Shown here: positions 45,569 through 55,085 of the stretch, piece by piece
Numbering within the stretch: position 1 is the first letter of the stretch
Layout of the letters: each line of letters begins with the position of its first letter
Source of the DNA: Acinetobacter sp. C26M
GTDB lineage: Bacteria; Pseudomonadota; Gammaproteobacteria; Pseudomonadales; Moraxellaceae
Direction of reading: 5' to 3'
Assembly: GCF_023702675.1 (NCBI RefSeq)
Contig: NZ_CP098478.1
Coordinates: 186,001-250,000, forward strand
Length of the DNA stretch: 64,000 nucleotides
Notes under the pieces: model-generated
Database searches by the model: none
What the model was told of the DNA's origin: nothing
Seen by the model: the letters and a program-made list of their open reading frames with translations, nothing else
Translations under genes and position numbers: made by a program

Positions 45569-46186
45569 ATGCGAGATCAAGGTCGTTTAGTTGAGTGGTT
45601 TGACGATAAAGGCTATGGCTTTATCCAACCTAATGACACAGCAAAAGATCGTGTCTTTATCCATATCAAAGACTTTGCTCGCACAGGGCCTCGACCTTTG
45701 GTCGGTTGTGCCTTGGAATATGTAGTCATTTTGGATGAGCGCGGTCGTTATCGCGCTCAACAGGCGACGTATTTGAAAGCATCGCAGGTGATTGAACATC
45801 GTGCTCGTCCGAGTCAACCTCAACCGTCGAAACGCTGGTCTGCGATGCAGATTGGCATTGTGATTTATATTGTCTTTATGGTGGGCGCAAGCTTTAGTAA
45901 ATTGTTACCACCGTATACCTTGTTATTTGTCAGCTTGATGAATGTGTTGAGTTATTGGCTCTATGCACAAGATAAAGAAGCGGCACAATTGGGTAATCGA
46001 CGCATTCCAGAGCAGACCTTACATATCGTAGATTCTTTGGGTGGATGGTGCGCTGGTTGGCTTGCTCAGCAAAAACTGAGACATAAAACACAAAAACAAC
46101 CGTTTCGTAAGATTTATTTCTGTACCATAGTCTTCCATATACTATTGATATGTTGGCTAATTTCTCCACTCAATGTGTTCTATTGA
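45569..46186 (+). CDS. cold-shock domain / DUF1294 membrane protein
   Basis: This 205-residue protein has an N-terminal cold-shock-like OB fold (GRLVEWFDDKGYGFIQ; RVFIHIKDF), then a DUF1294 module with about three transmembrane segments and the SLGGWCAGWLAQ...RHKTQKQPFRKIY signature. The combination suggests an RNA- or nucleic-acid-binding membrane protein of unknown function. It lies 9 bp after thrB. Confidence 0.9.
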   Translation: MRDQGRLVEWFDDKGYGFIQPNDTAKDRVFIHIKDFARTGPRPLVGCALEYVVILDERGRYRAQQATYLKASQVIEHRARPSQPQPSKRWSAMQIGIVIYIVFMVGASFSKLLPPYTLLFVSLMNVLSYWLYAQDKEAAQLGNRRIPEQTLHIVDSLGGWCAGWLAQQKLRHKTQKQPFRKIYFCTIVFHILLICWLISPLNVFY

Positions 46187-46218
46187 TTGAGGGAGTTTGT
46201 TTCTGGAGATAAATAAAA

Positions 46219-46614
46219 ATGAATTATTCCGTTGATCAAGATCCAAACCGTACTTTAACCTTGGTGCTGTATGTACTTTATATTATTGCAATTTTTACTG
46301 GTGGTTTGTTGGCAATCATTGCCTTGATCATTAACTATGTAAAACGCAGTGATGTACAAGGCTCAATTTTTGAAAGCCACTTTACTTGGCAAATTCGCAC
46401 CTTCTGGTGGTATTTGGCTTGGAATATTATTGCCTTTATTCCGTTCTCATTCCTGTTCTTTACCGGTGACAACGGCACAGCATTTGCAGGCGTTGCGATT
46501 TCTGCAACCACTTTTGCCTTTGCGGTGATCTTTGGTGCATGGATCTGGATTGTCTATCGTGCTATTCGAGGTTTGATTGCCTTAAATGACAATAAGCCGA
46601 TGTATCAAGGCTAA
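46219..46614 (+). CDS. DUF4870-like small membrane protein
   Basis: This 131-residue protein has three transmembrane segments with an ESHFTWQIRTFWW motif, resembling DUF4870/Tic20-like proteins. Function is unknown. It follows the DUF1294 gene by 32 bp and may be in the thrB transcript. Confidence 0.75.
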   Translation: MNYSVDQDPNRTLTLVLYVLYIIAIFTGGLLAIIALIINYVKRSDVQGSIFESHFTWQIRTFWWYLAWNIIAFIPFSFLFFTGDNGTAFAGVAISATTFAFAVIFGAWIWIVYRAIRGLIALNDNKPMYQG

Positions 46615-46622
46615 GGCCAGCC

Positions 46623-46660
46623 AGAACTCGCTGGGTGGTGTATCAACCTAAGCGAGTTCT
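46623..46660. terminator. possible terminator hairpin
   Basis: A 10-bp stem AGAACTCGCT/AGCGAGTTCT lies after the DUF4870-like gene and overlaps the 3' end of the convergent LLM gene. It has no clear T run. Confidence 0.4.
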
Positions 46661-48048
46661 CTATTGTTGTTGGTTTTCGCTGTTGCATGATAGCGATAGC
46701 TTGCCCCGCGGTGCTGTTCTGTCAGTAATGGACCTTGTCCAAACAGTTTCTCACGTAAAGTCCCTTCGGTATATTCAGTTGCATACACGCCACGTTGCTG
46801 TAGTTCTGGCACCAGATATTCCACCACATCCTCAAAAGTTTGATGCGCTAAAATATAGGCTAAGTTAAAGCCATCAATATCAGTTTCTTCCACCCATGTC
46901 TGTAGTTGATCGGCCACCGTTGCAGCAGAGCCTACCAGTATGGGGCCATTACCACCGATACTAATAAATTTCGCAATCTCTTCAATGGTCCAGATTCGAT
47001 TCGGATCGGCTTTTACATAAGAGTCGAGCATTGATTGAATCGCATCAGTATGAATATATTCAACTTTGTCCTCTGCATGGAATTGTGAAAAATCGACACC
47101 TGACCAGCCTGATGCCAAGGTTAAGCCGCCATGATAGCTGGCGTAGCTTTGATATTCTTTGAATTTTGCTTGGGCTTTTGCATCGGTTTCATCCACCACA
47201 ATCGACAGCATGGTGTAGATCAAAATCGAATGAGGATCTTTGCCTTGCTCAACTAGGTTGGAACGAATGCCTTGTACCAGTTTTTTCACGGCTGCTTTAG
47301 TTGGCGCAGAAATAAACACACATTCAGCATTTTGGCTGGCAAACAGTTGTCCACGACTTGATGCACCTGCTTGATAAAGTACAGGGGTGCGTTGTGGTGA
47401 AGGTTCGCAAATATGAATGCCGGGAACGCTAAAATATTGACCTTGATGATTGATGGGGTGGACTTTACGATAGTCGGCAAAGATGCCTTTTTCTTTATCA
47501 CGCAGCACAGCATCTTGCTCCCAAGAACCTTCCCAAAGTTTATAGAGAACTTCTAAATATTCATCAGCGATGTCATAACGCTGATCATGACTGACTTGCG
47601 TTTTAAGACCTAAATTCTTTGAGCCACTTTCCAAGTATGAGGTGACGATGTTCCAGCCGATACGACCTTTGGTCAGGTGATCTAAAGTGCTCATGCGCCG
47701 TGCAAAGGGATAAGGATGTTCAAACGAAATTGAAGTTGTCAGACCGAAGCCTAAGTGTTTGGTGACTGCTGCCATAGCAGGTACGATTTGCAAGGGATCA
47801 TTCACGGGAACTTGTACTGCACCTGTGAGCGCATGTTCTGCTGATTGATGATAAACATCATAAATGCCTAAAACATCGGCAATAAAAACCCCATCAAACT
47901 TACCACGCTCTAAAATCTTGGCCAAATCGGTCCAATATTCGAGTTCTTTATATTCAGTTGAGCGATCTAATGGATGACGCCACAATCCAGGCGATTGATG
48001 CGCAATACAGTTCATTTCAAAGGCATTAAATCTAATTTGCTTGCTCAT
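46648..48048 (-). CDS. DszA/NtaA/SnaA-type FMNH2-dependent monooxygenase
   Basis: This 466-residue luciferase-like monooxygenase has motifs FNAFEMNCIAHQSPGLWRHP, LDHLTKGRIGWNIVTSY and PVLYQAGASSRGQLFA of the nitrilotriacetate/dibenzothiophene-sulfone monooxygenase group. It needs a separate flavin reductase; MsuE at 10 kb is one candidate. It diverges from two acyl-CoA-dehydrogenase-like genes of the sulfur-acquisition type, suggesting use of organosulfur compounds. The substrate is unknown. Confidence 0.85.
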   Translation of the reverse strand: MSKQIRFNAFEMNCIAHQSPGLWRHPLDRSTEYKELEYWTDLAKILERGKFDGVFIADVLGIYDVYHQSAEHALTGAVQVPVNDPLQIVPAMAAVTKHLGFGLTTSISFEHPYPFARRMSTLDHLTKGRIGWNIVTSYLESGSKNLGLKTQVSHDQRYDIADEYLEVLYKLWEGSWEQDAVLRDKEKGIFADYRKVHPINHQGQYFSVPGIHICEPSPQRTPVLYQAGASSRGQLFASQNAECVFISAPTKAAVKKLVQGIRSNLVEQGKDPHSILIYTMLSIVVDETDAKAQAKFKEYQSYASYHGGLTLASGWSGVDFSQFHAEDKVEYIHTDAIQSMLDSYVKADPNRIWTIEEIAKFISIGGNGPILVGSAATVADQLQTWVEETDIDGFNLAYILAHQTFEDVVEYLVPELQQRGVYATEYTEGTLREKLFGQGPLLTEQHRGASYRYHATAKTNNNRELA

Positions 48049-48404
48049 TGGTCGTTACTAAATTAAAGATTTTTATTGATCTTAATTAAAAATGATTGAA
48101 TTGATTAATCATAAAAAAATAAATGTTTATCATGAATCTATTTAACGTGATTTTGGGTTTTAGTTTTAATGGCTCTTTTTTATTAAATTCAAAATGTTAT
48201 TTTATTTTTTACTTGAGCAAATGGTGTTGACGCGCTAGTTCGTCTTTTTGAGTTGTTTATTGTTGATTTTAATTTATTTTTTAAATCAATCAGTGGTGGT
48301 TTGAGTTTATTTTAAATAAAAAGATTAGGTTCTAAATTTAACTTATAAATATGCAATAAAAATAGTGCTAGTTTATTTTTATAACTGGAAAATGAGTATT
48401 TATA
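48049..48404. other. divergent promoter region of second sulfur locus
   Basis: A 356-bp, very AT-rich gap between divergent genes. I found no sigma-54 box and no clear operator. No gene is seen. Confidence 0.4.
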
Positions 48405-49655
48405 ATGACCTCAAAAATAGAAATAAAACTGGAAGATGCACAGAGTATTCCTCAAGATTTTTACTTGAATAATGCGCCAGCACATGTGATTGCTTCAGAT
48501 CAAGAAGCCATTGCTGTGGCGCATCGCGTAGCGGCTGCTTTTGCCAAAGATGCGGCAAAGCGTGACCATGAACGCAAGTTGCCACTACAGGAAATCCAGC
48601 AATATTCTACCTCTGGTCTGTGGGGGATTAATATTCCGAAACAGTTCGGTGGTGCTGGGGTGAGCTATAAAACTCTTGCTGAGGTGGTGACCATTATTTC
48701 CAGTGCAGATTCATCTTTAGGGCAGATTGCACAAAATCATTGGGCCTTTTTAGAACATATCCGTTTGGATGCGTCATTGGAACAGCAGCAGTTCTTCTTC
48801 GAACAAGTGCTGCAAGGCAAGCGTTTAGGCAATGCATTCTCTGAAAAAAACTCGAAAACCGTCGCGGATTTGACCACCAAAATTGAATTTAAAGAGGATT
48901 ATGCGCTGATTAGTGGTCAGAAATTCTTTGCCACAGGTGCTTTATTGGCACATTGGATTCCGGTGGTTGCGGTCAGTGACGATGGCAAAGTATTTGCAGC
49001 ACTGGTACCACAACATACTCCTGGTTTGACCATTGTGAATGACTGGAGCAGTTTTGGTCAGCGCACTACGGCTAGTGGTAGCGTGCAGCTGGATCATGTT
49101 CGAGTCGATTTAAAATATGTGGTGCCGATTCATCAGGCTTTTGAACGTCCAACAGCTGCAGGTGCAATTTCGCAAATTATTCAGTCTGCTGTCGATGCAG
49201 GAATTGCGCGTGGGGCCATTGAGGAAACCATTCGTTATGTCCGTGAGCATGCCCGCCCTTGGATTGATTCGGGTGTGGAACATGCCAGTGAAGATCCCTA
49301 TACCATTAGTAATATTGGTGAGCTAAAAATTAAACTGCGTGCCGCAGAGGCGGTTTTAGCTTTGGCAGGCGAGGCGATTGATCGTGCTTTGGCCAATCCA
49401 ACCGAAGACACCGTAACAGAAGCAACTTTACTCACGGCTGAATCGAAAGTGCTGACTACTGAAATCGCACTCTTGGCAGCCAATAAATTATTTGAGTTGT
49501 CTGGTACTCGTTCCACCTTATCCGAGTTGAATCTGGATCGGCACTGGCGCAATGCACGTACGCATACCCTGCATGATCCCGTACGTTGGAAATACAATCT
49601 GGTGGGTAATTATTATTTAAATGGTGTGGCACTGCCACGTCATGCGTGGAGCTAA
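48405..49655 (+). CDS. SfnB-family sulfur acquisition oxidoreductase
   Basis: This 416-residue protein has the acyl-CoA dehydrogenase fold. The AHVIASDQEAIAVAHRVAAAFAKDAAKRDHERKLP opening and SGLWGINIPKQFGGAGV are typical of SfnB, which is required for growth on dimethylsulfone in Pseudomonas. Such enzymes are flavin monooxygenases related to DszC rather than dehydrogenases. The next gene, a paralogue, follows after 12 bp. Confidence 0.86.
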   Translation: MTSKIEIKLEDAQSIPQDFYLNNAPAHVIASDQEAIAVAHRVAAAFAKDAAKRDHERKLPLQEIQQYSTSGLWGINIPKQFGGAGVSYKTLAEVVTIISSADSSLGQIAQNHWAFLEHIRLDASLEQQQFFFEQVLQGKRLGNAFSEKNSKTVADLTTKIEFKEDYALISGQKFFATGALLAHWIPVVAVSDDGKVFAALVPQHTPGLTIVNDWSSFGQRTTASGSVQLDHVRVDLKYVVPIHQAFERPTAAGAISQIIQSAVDAGIARGAIEETIRYVREHARPWIDSGVEHASEDPYTISNIGELKIKLRAAEAVLALAGEAIDRALANPTEDTVTEATLLTAESKVLTTEIALLAANKLFELSGTRSTLSELNLDRHWRNARTHTLHDPVRWKYNLVGNYYLNGVALPRHAWS

Positions 49656-49667
49656 GAGGGTAGTATT

Positions 49668-50927
49668 ATGACCAGTCAAACGAATCAAAATCTCTCCTTG
49701 GGTGCACATTATGAGCAGGTGGCGGGCAAGTTCCGTCCGATCTTCAAACGAATCGCGGAAGGCGCTTTAGCACGGGAAAAAAACCGAACCTTGCCCTATG
49801 AACCGATTCAATGGCTAAAACAGGCTGGCTTTGGTGCGGTACGTGTGCCTGTGGCTTTTGGTGGTGAGGGGGTTTCGCAAAAGCAGCTATTTCAGCTATT
49901 AATTGAACTTGCTCAGGCAGATTCGAATGTGGTTCAGGCCTTACGCGGGCATTTTGCCTTTGTCGAAGACCGTTTAAATGCACAAAAAACGGAAGCGCAG
50001 ACACGCTGGTTCGAACGCTTTGTCCGTGGTGAGATTGTGGGGAATGCATGGACAGAAATTGGTAAAGTTGAAATCGGAGATGTAGCGACTCGTGTCACAG
50101 CAGCACAGGATGGAAAACTCCGTATTAATGGTCAGAAGTATTATTCCACAGGCACGATTTTCGCAGATTGGATTGACCTATTCGCTTTGGATGAGACCAC
50201 CAATCAGCATGTAATTGCTGCGGTATCCACGCAAGTTGAAGGGATTGATATTGTGGATGATTGGGATGGTTTTGGGCAAAAAACCACAGGTAGCGGGACC
50301 TTGACCTTAAATGATGTAGAGATTAGTCGAGATCATATTCTGGTGTTTGAAAACCGTTTTAAATATCAAACTGCATTTTATCAGGTGGTTCATCTCGCAA
50401 CTTTGGCGGGTATTGCACACAGTGCGGTGGAGACCTTTAAGCAGGAAGTGCGTCAACGAACCCGGATTTATAGTCATGGCAATGCCAGTCTGGTGCGTGA
50501 AGATGCGCAAATCCTGCAAGTCATTGGCAAAGCCTCTGCACAGGCCTATGCGGCTCAAAGTATTGCACTAAGTACTGCGGAAGCTTTAGATGCTGCTTAT
50601 TTGCAACATTTTCAAAATGATGAACAAGCTGAGTTGGTGGCTAATGAACGTGCTGAATTAGTATCGGCACAGGGGCAGGTGGTGATTGCGGAGTTGGTCT
50701 TGAATCTGAGCACCGAGTTGTTTAATGCCTTGGGTGCATCGGCCAGTAGCACCGACAAGCAGTTGGACCGTTTTTGGCGCAATGCCCGTGTGGTCGCCTC
50801 ACACAACCCATTGGTGTATAAACAGAAAGTGATTGGCGATTGGGAAGTGAATCAAGCGCCTTTGCCGTACGTGTGGCAAATTGGCAATAGTCCTATCGCT
50901 GCGAATCAAAAACAAATTCCAGCTTAG
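49668..50927 (+). CDS. DszC/acyl-CoA dehydrogenase-fold monooxygenase
   Basis: This 419-residue protein has the same fold as its upstream neighbour and diverged sequence (FGAVRVPVAFGGEGVS; NGQKYYSTGTIFADW; DDWDGFGQKTTGSGT; LDRFWRNARVVASHNP). It is closest in type to DszC-like flavin-dependent monooxygenases. Tight spacing with the SfnB-like gene (12 bp) marks an operon for sulfur scavenging. The substrate is unknown. Confidence 0.84.
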   Translation: MTSQTNQNLSLGAHYEQVAGKFRPIFKRIAEGALAREKNRTLPYEPIQWLKQAGFGAVRVPVAFGGEGVSQKQLFQLLIELAQADSNVVQALRGHFAFVEDRLNAQKTEAQTRWFERFVRGEIVGNAWTEIGKVEIGDVATRVTAAQDGKLRINGQKYYSTGTIFADWIDLFALDETTNQHVIAAVSTQVEGIDIVDDWDGFGQKTTGSGTLTLNDVEISRDHILVFENRFKYQTAFYQVVHLATLAGIAHSAVETFKQEVRQRTRIYSHGNASLVREDAQILQVIGKASAQAYAAQSIALSTAEALDAAYLQHFQNDEQAELVANERAELVSAQGQVVIAELVLNLSTELFNALGASASSTDKQLDRFWRNARVVASHNPLVYKQKVIGDWEVNQAPLPYVWQIGNSPIAANQKQIPA

Positions 50928-50934
50928 TGATCTC

Positions 50935-50978
50935 AGCGCACAATAGATTTTATTGAACTAAAACTGTTGTGCGCTTTT
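50935..50978 (+). terminator. rho-independent terminator
   Basis: The GCGCACAA/TTGTGCGC stem is followed by TTTT after the DszC-like gene. Confidence 0.6.
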
Positions 50979-50983
50979 ATCTA

Positions 50984-51895
50984 TTAATTTTCTGGTCGTC
51001 TTTTCTTCGCAAAGAACTTAAATTTTAATTCGCTGACCAAGACTCCAAGTACCACCAATACTCCTCCAAACAAGGCCAGTAATGGTAAACGTTCTCCGGC
51101 AATACGACCGATCACACCCGCCCAAACCGGTTCACCTGCATAAATAATCGCAGCACGCGTTGGGTCAACCATGCGTTGTGCCCAGTTCATCACAAATTGA
51201 ATCAACGCACTGGCTAAGCCGAGCGCTACTGCAATAATCAGCAATCCCCATGAGAAGCTTGGGATACTGTGTTCACCCACCAAAGGCATACTGGCAAACG
51301 ATAAGCATGAAGCGACAGCTAGTTGAATCACCGTAACCCGTCTTAGATTCACTTTCCCCGCAAAATAACCAATCAGGATAATTTCGAGTGCAATCACAAA
51401 GGCACAGATCAGGGTGAGTACTTGTCCATAACTAAAGTTAATACTCGAAAAGCCATTGCCTGTTAACAAGATTAAACCAGTAAAAGCCAGTGCAGTGCCG
51501 ACCCAAGTCATCACTGAGGGCATCTTTTGGAAGATCACCCACATTAAAATGGGCACTAAGGGCACATACAGTGCGGTAAGAAAGGCGGATTCGCTACTAA
51601 GAATACTTTGTAGACCAATGGTTTGAGTGCCATAGCCAATTGCGATCACAATCCCGATGGCTGTACCTGCCAAGCCCTCTTTTAGGGTTAGGCCACGCAT
51701 GGATTTGAGCGAGATTAAGAAGATTGCCAAAGCCGCGACTGCAAAACGGCAGCCAACAAAAAACATGGGGCTACTAAAATTCAGGGCATATTGCACCGCT
51801 AGAAAGGTACCACCCCAAATCATGGTAATAAAAATAAGCGCGAATTGTGCGGCTTTAGGAGATTGAGACAAAGCGGTCAACGCAGCCATCCTCAT
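50984..51895 (-). CDS. EamA/DMT-family transporter
   Basis: This 303-residue drug/metabolite transporter has ten transmembrane segments in two EamA repeats (FITMIWGGTFLAVQYAL in the first; IIYAGEPVWAGVIG in the second). It probably exports amino acids or other small metabolites. It diverges from an XRE-cupin regulator with two palindromic sites between them, so expression is likely repressed by that protein. ATG at 51895 or 51889 is possible. Confidence 0.88.
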   Translation of the reverse strand: MRMAALTALSQSPKAAQFALIFITMIWGGTFLAVQYALNFSSPMFFVGCRFAVAALAIFLISLKSMRGLTLKEGLAGTAIGIVIAIGYGTQTIGLQSILSSESAFLTALYVPLVPILMWVIFQKMPSVMTWVGTALAFTGLILLTGNGFSSINFSYGQVLTLICAFVIALEIILIGYFAGKVNLRRVTVIQLAVASCLSFASMPLVGEHSIPSFSWGLLIIAVALGLASALIQFVMNWAQRMVDPTRAAIIYAGEPVWAGVIGRIAGERLPLLALFGGVLVVLGVLVSELKFKFFAKKRRPEN

Positions 51896-51902
51896 GAGTA
51901 AA

Positions 51903-51957
51903 GTGCAATATACTGCACATATTGCATTGCCTGTTAGCTTTGTGCAATATATTGCGC
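51903..51957. promoter_or_regulatory. paired palindromic operators between EamA and XRE genes
   Basis: GTGCAATATACTGCAC (51903-51918) and GTGCAATATATTGCGC (51942-51957) are near-identical palindromes 39 bp apart. The core GCAATATATTGC is perfectly symmetric. They lie in the 90-bp space between divergent genes and are inferred to bind the XRE-cupin regulator. Confidence 0.7.
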
Positions 51958-51985
51958 AGTTTTTTTATTTTTATTGTAGGAATGC

Positions 51986-52537
51986 ATGAGTCATTCAGAG
52001 ACGGTATTGCAATATGTGGGACAGAATATCCGTCTGTTTCGTACCGAACGTCAGCTCAGCCAGCAAGATTTGGCAGATCGAGCAGGCGTCAGCCGCCGTA
52101 CCATTGCTGCTTTGGAAACAGGTCAAGTCAATATTAGTCTGGCCAAGCTTGATGCGATTGCAACTGCTTTAACTGTTGATTTTAAAAAGCTGGTCAGCCC
52201 ATCTGAGCTGAGTGAATCTGCCATCGTCAATACCTTGGCTTGGCAGGGGCAGCAGACTGAAAGTCATGCCACGCTTCTGGCTGCTGTGCCAACCCAAACA
52301 CAAGTCGAATTATGGACATGGTCTTTGGCTGTGGGTGAAGTCTATCAGGCGGAACCAGATCAAACAGGCTGGCAAGAGTTGATTTATGTGCTGGAGGGGA
52401 TATTGACGATTTCGTTTGAACATGAAAATCGAGTGCTTCAGGCAGGAGAGTCGATTTTATTTGAGAGTTCTGTCAATTATCGTTATCTCAATCAAGGGGG
52501 TAGCACCGTTCGTTTTGTCCGAAACGTAATTTATTAA
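51986..52537 (+). CDS. XRE-family regulator with cupin sensor domain
   Basis: This 183-residue protein has an N-terminal Cro/CI helix-turn-helix (LSQQDLADRAGVSRRTIAALETGQVNISLAKLDAIA) and a C-terminal cupin barrel (WQELIYVLEGILTISF...LQAGESILFESSVNYRY). Such regulators control divergent metabolite exporters or catabolic genes in response to a small ligand. Its partner is the EamA transporter. A terminator follows closely. Confidence 0.9.
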   Translation: MSHSETVLQYVGQNIRLFRTERQLSQQDLADRAGVSRRTIAALETGQVNISLAKLDAIATALTVDFKKLVSPSELSESAIVNTLAWQGQQTESHATLLAAVPTQTQVELWTWSLAVGEVYQAEPDQTGWQELIYVLEGILTISFEHENRVLQAGESILFESSVNYRYLNQGGSTVRFVRNVIY

Positions 52538-52540
52538 TTT

Positions 52541-52577
52541 TAAAAAGGTGCTTAAGTTTGGTTGCTTAAGCACTTTT
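52541..52577. terminator. bidirectional terminator
   Basis: The GTGCTTAAG/CTTAAGCAC stem has A5 before and T4 after it. It lies between the XRE gene and convergent sulP. Confidence 0.8.
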
Positions 52578-52602
52578 AGAGTTTGTGGCTATTTATGCAA
52601 AC

Positions 52603-54060
52603 TTAGCTTGAGCTTTGATGAGTTCCATATTTATCAATCATGATCGAGCTGGCTTCATTCAAACCTCGCACAATAACGTGTACACCTTTGCGCTGGAATT
52701 TTTGCACCACACTGTCGATCATTGCCACGGAAGTGACATCCCAAATATGTGAATGGGTCAAATCAATAATGACTTCTCTTACATCCTCGTTGAAATCAAA
52801 ACCTTGCATAAATTTTTCTGAAGAACTAAAGAAAATTTGACCTTTCAGATCATAAACACGCGCCTGATTTTCAAAATATCGCTCAACTCGAATATCTTGC
52901 TCTAATTTATTGGCAAGGAATAAAGCAGACAGTAACACACCTGTGAGCACGCCCAAGGCTAAATTATGGGTTGCAACCACCACAGCCACTGTTGCAAGCA
53001 TCACGATATTGCTGCTGATTGGATTTTTGCTGAAACTGCGGATGGATTTCCACTCAAAAGTACTGATCGAGACCATGATCATCACGGCAACTAAAGCAGC
53101 CATCGGAATCACCTTTAACCAGTCGCTGATAAACACCACCAAGATGAGGAGGAAAATCCCTGCTGAGAAGGTCGATAATCGAGTTAATCCACCTGATTTT
53201 ACATTAATCATCGATTGCCCAATCATGGCACAGCCTGCCATGCCGCCCATAAAACCAGAAGCAATATTGGCGATACCTTGACCTTTACATTCTTGAAATT
53301 TATCGCTTGGGGTATCGGTCATTTCATCAATAATCGTCGCCGTCATCATCGACTCAAGTAAACCGACTGCTGCTAAAGCAACTGCATAGGGAAAGATGAT
53401 TTTTAAGGTTTCAAAGTTGAAGGGAATATCAGGAATCAAGAACACCGGAAGCGTATCAGGTAATGAACCCATGTCTCCCACTGTACGAATATCAATGCCG
53501 AAGTAGATTGCTAACAGCGTGATTGTGATAATACAAACCAAAGGAGAGGGCAATAATTTTCCAATCTTTGGAATCAGTGGAAATAGGTAGATAATGATCA
53601 GGCCCAATAACACCAAGGCATAGACCTGCCATGTAACATTGACCAGTTCAGGCAGCTGCGCCATAAAGATCAAAATCGCCAGTGCATTGACGAATCCAAT
53701 CACCACAGATTTGGACACAAAACGCATGAGTTTCGCCAGTTTTAGGTAGCCCGCGATAATTTGTAATACCCCTGTGAGCAAGGTGGCAGCCAGTAGATAT
53801 TGTAAGCCATACTCTTTGACCAAACTAGCCATGACCAAGGCCATTGCACCTGTTGCGGCTGAAATCATGGCAGGACGACCACCGACAAAAGCAATCACCA
53901 CGGCAATACAGAACGAAGCGTATAAACCGACTTTGGGATCCACCCCTGCAATAATAGAGAAGGCGATGGCTTCTGGGATCAGTGCCAAACCAACAACCAG
54001 TCCAGCCAAAATATCCGCATGGATATTGGAGAACCATTGCGCTCGAATATTGGAAAACAT
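52603..54060 (-). CDS. SulP-family inorganic anion transporter
   Basis: This 485-residue SLC26/SulP transporter has the N-terminal DILAGLVVGLALIPEAIAFSIIAGVDPKVGLYASF signature, about 12-14 transmembrane segments and a C-terminal STAS domain from about residue 400 (VREVIIDLTHSHIWDVTSVAMID). It probably moves sulfate, bicarbonate or C4-dicarboxylate. Its position near the sulfur-scavenging locus is suggestive but not proof of sulfate transport. Confidence 0.9.
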   Translation of the reverse strand: MFSNIRAQWFSNIHADILAGLVVGLALIPEAIAFSIIAGVDPKVGLYASFCIAVVIAFVGGRPAMISAATGAMALVMASLVKEYGLQYLLAATLLTGVLQIIAGYLKLAKLMRFVSKSVVIGFVNALAILIFMAQLPELVNVTWQVYALVLLGLIIIYLFPLIPKIGKLLPSPLVCIITITLLAIYFGIDIRTVGDMGSLPDTLPVFLIPDIPFNFETLKIIFPYAVALAAVGLLESMMTATIIDEMTDTPSDKFQECKGQGIANIASGFMGGMAGCAMIGQSMINVKSGGLTRLSTFSAGIFLLILVVFISDWLKVIPMAALVAVMIMVSISTFEWKSIRSFSKNPISSNIVMLATVAVVVATHNLALGVLTGVLLSALFLANKLEQDIRVERYFENQARVYDLKGQIFFSSSEKFMQGFDFNEDVREVIIDLTHSHIWDVTSVAMIDSVVQKFQRKGVHVIVRGLNEASSIMIDKYGTHQSSS

Positions 54061-54249
54061 AGAAATAGCCTATTTTTTAGGAATTTTTAAAGGCTAGTGA
54101 TGTGATATACAGACACACAACTACACCACATCACTAGACAGTGATGAGTTAATACATAGGAAATGTAAAACTTAAGGTGGCGTAAGCATCATGTGAGTAG
54201 AGAAGGTCTTTATTTGAACTGGTGCAAGCATAGCATCCAAGGGGGTAAA

Positions 54250-54278
54250 GCTCTAGCTATTCTTGCAATAACTAGAGC
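54250..54278 (-). terminator. probable terminator for hisA
   Basis: A nearly perfect stem (GCTCTAG/CTAGAGC plus inner TATT/AATA) with a short T run on the minus strand lies 10 bp after the hisA stop. Confidence 0.6.
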
Positions 54279-54287
54279 CTGAAACGA

Positions 54288-55019
54288 TTAGAGTGATTGT
54301 TGGTCTAACAATAACTGCGCTTCACGAAGACTTAACGTCCCTTCATAGATTGCCCGGCCTGTAATCGCACCTAAAATCCCTTTTTTGTCTTTTAGATTGC
54401 GTACATCATCTAGATTGGTCACACCACCAGAAGCAATCACAGGCAGACCTGAATAGTTAGCCAAGTTCACAGTTTGTTCAACGTTCACACCTTGCATCAT
54501 GCCATCACGTGCAATATCGGTATATACGATGCTAGATACACCTGCATCGGCAAAACGTTTAGCAAGGTCAGTCGCTTTTACATCAGTCACATTGGCCCAA
54601 CCATCGGTTGCCACCATGCCATTGATGGCATCAATACCGACAATAATATGACCCGCGAAGCGTTTACATGCTTCTTCAACAAACTCAGGCTCTTTCACGG
54701 CTTTGGTGCCAATAATTACGAAAGAAACGCCAGCTTCCAAATAGTGTTCGATAGTTTCAAGTGAACGGATACCACCACCAATCTGAATTGGAAGTTCAGG
54801 TTGTGCACGCGCAATCGCTTCAACCACTGGTTTATGAATTGGCGTACCTGCGAAAGCACCATTTAAATCGACTAAATGTAAACGACGTGCGCCTTCATCC
54901 ACCCAATGTTGTGCAGTTGCCACAGGGTCTTCAGAGAAAACGGTATCGTCTTCCATACGTCCTTGTTTTAAACGGACACATTTACCATCTTTCAGGTCAA
55001 TTGCTGGGATGATTAGCAT
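54288..55019 (-). CDS. hisA: ProFAR isomerase
   Basis: This 243-residue (beta/alpha)8 isomerase of histidine synthesis opens with the canonical [17 protein letters not shown] (catalytic Asp8) and holds the second catalytic Asp in [12 protein letters not shown]. The ATG at 55019 has AAGGAGCG upstream; the open frame beyond it is discarded. The RNase D-like gene ends 66 bp upstream on the same strand. Confidence 0.97.
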   Translation of the reverse strand: MLIIPAIDLKDGKCVRLKQGRMEDDTVFSEDPVATAQHWVDEGARRLHLVDLNGAFAGTPIHKPVVEAIARAQPELPIQIGGGIRSLETIEHYLEAGVSFVIIGTKAVKEPEFVEEACKRFAGHIIVGIDAINGMVATDGWANVTDVKATDLAKRFADAGVSSIVYTDIARDGMMQGVNVEQTVNLANYSGLPVIASGGVTNLDDVRNLKDKKGILGAITGRAIYEGTLSLREAQLLLDQQSL

Positions 55020-55085
55020 GCTTTCGCTCCTTGCGTCATCATAGGGTTTAAATTGGCTACATATTAGCAAAATATTGATCAATCG

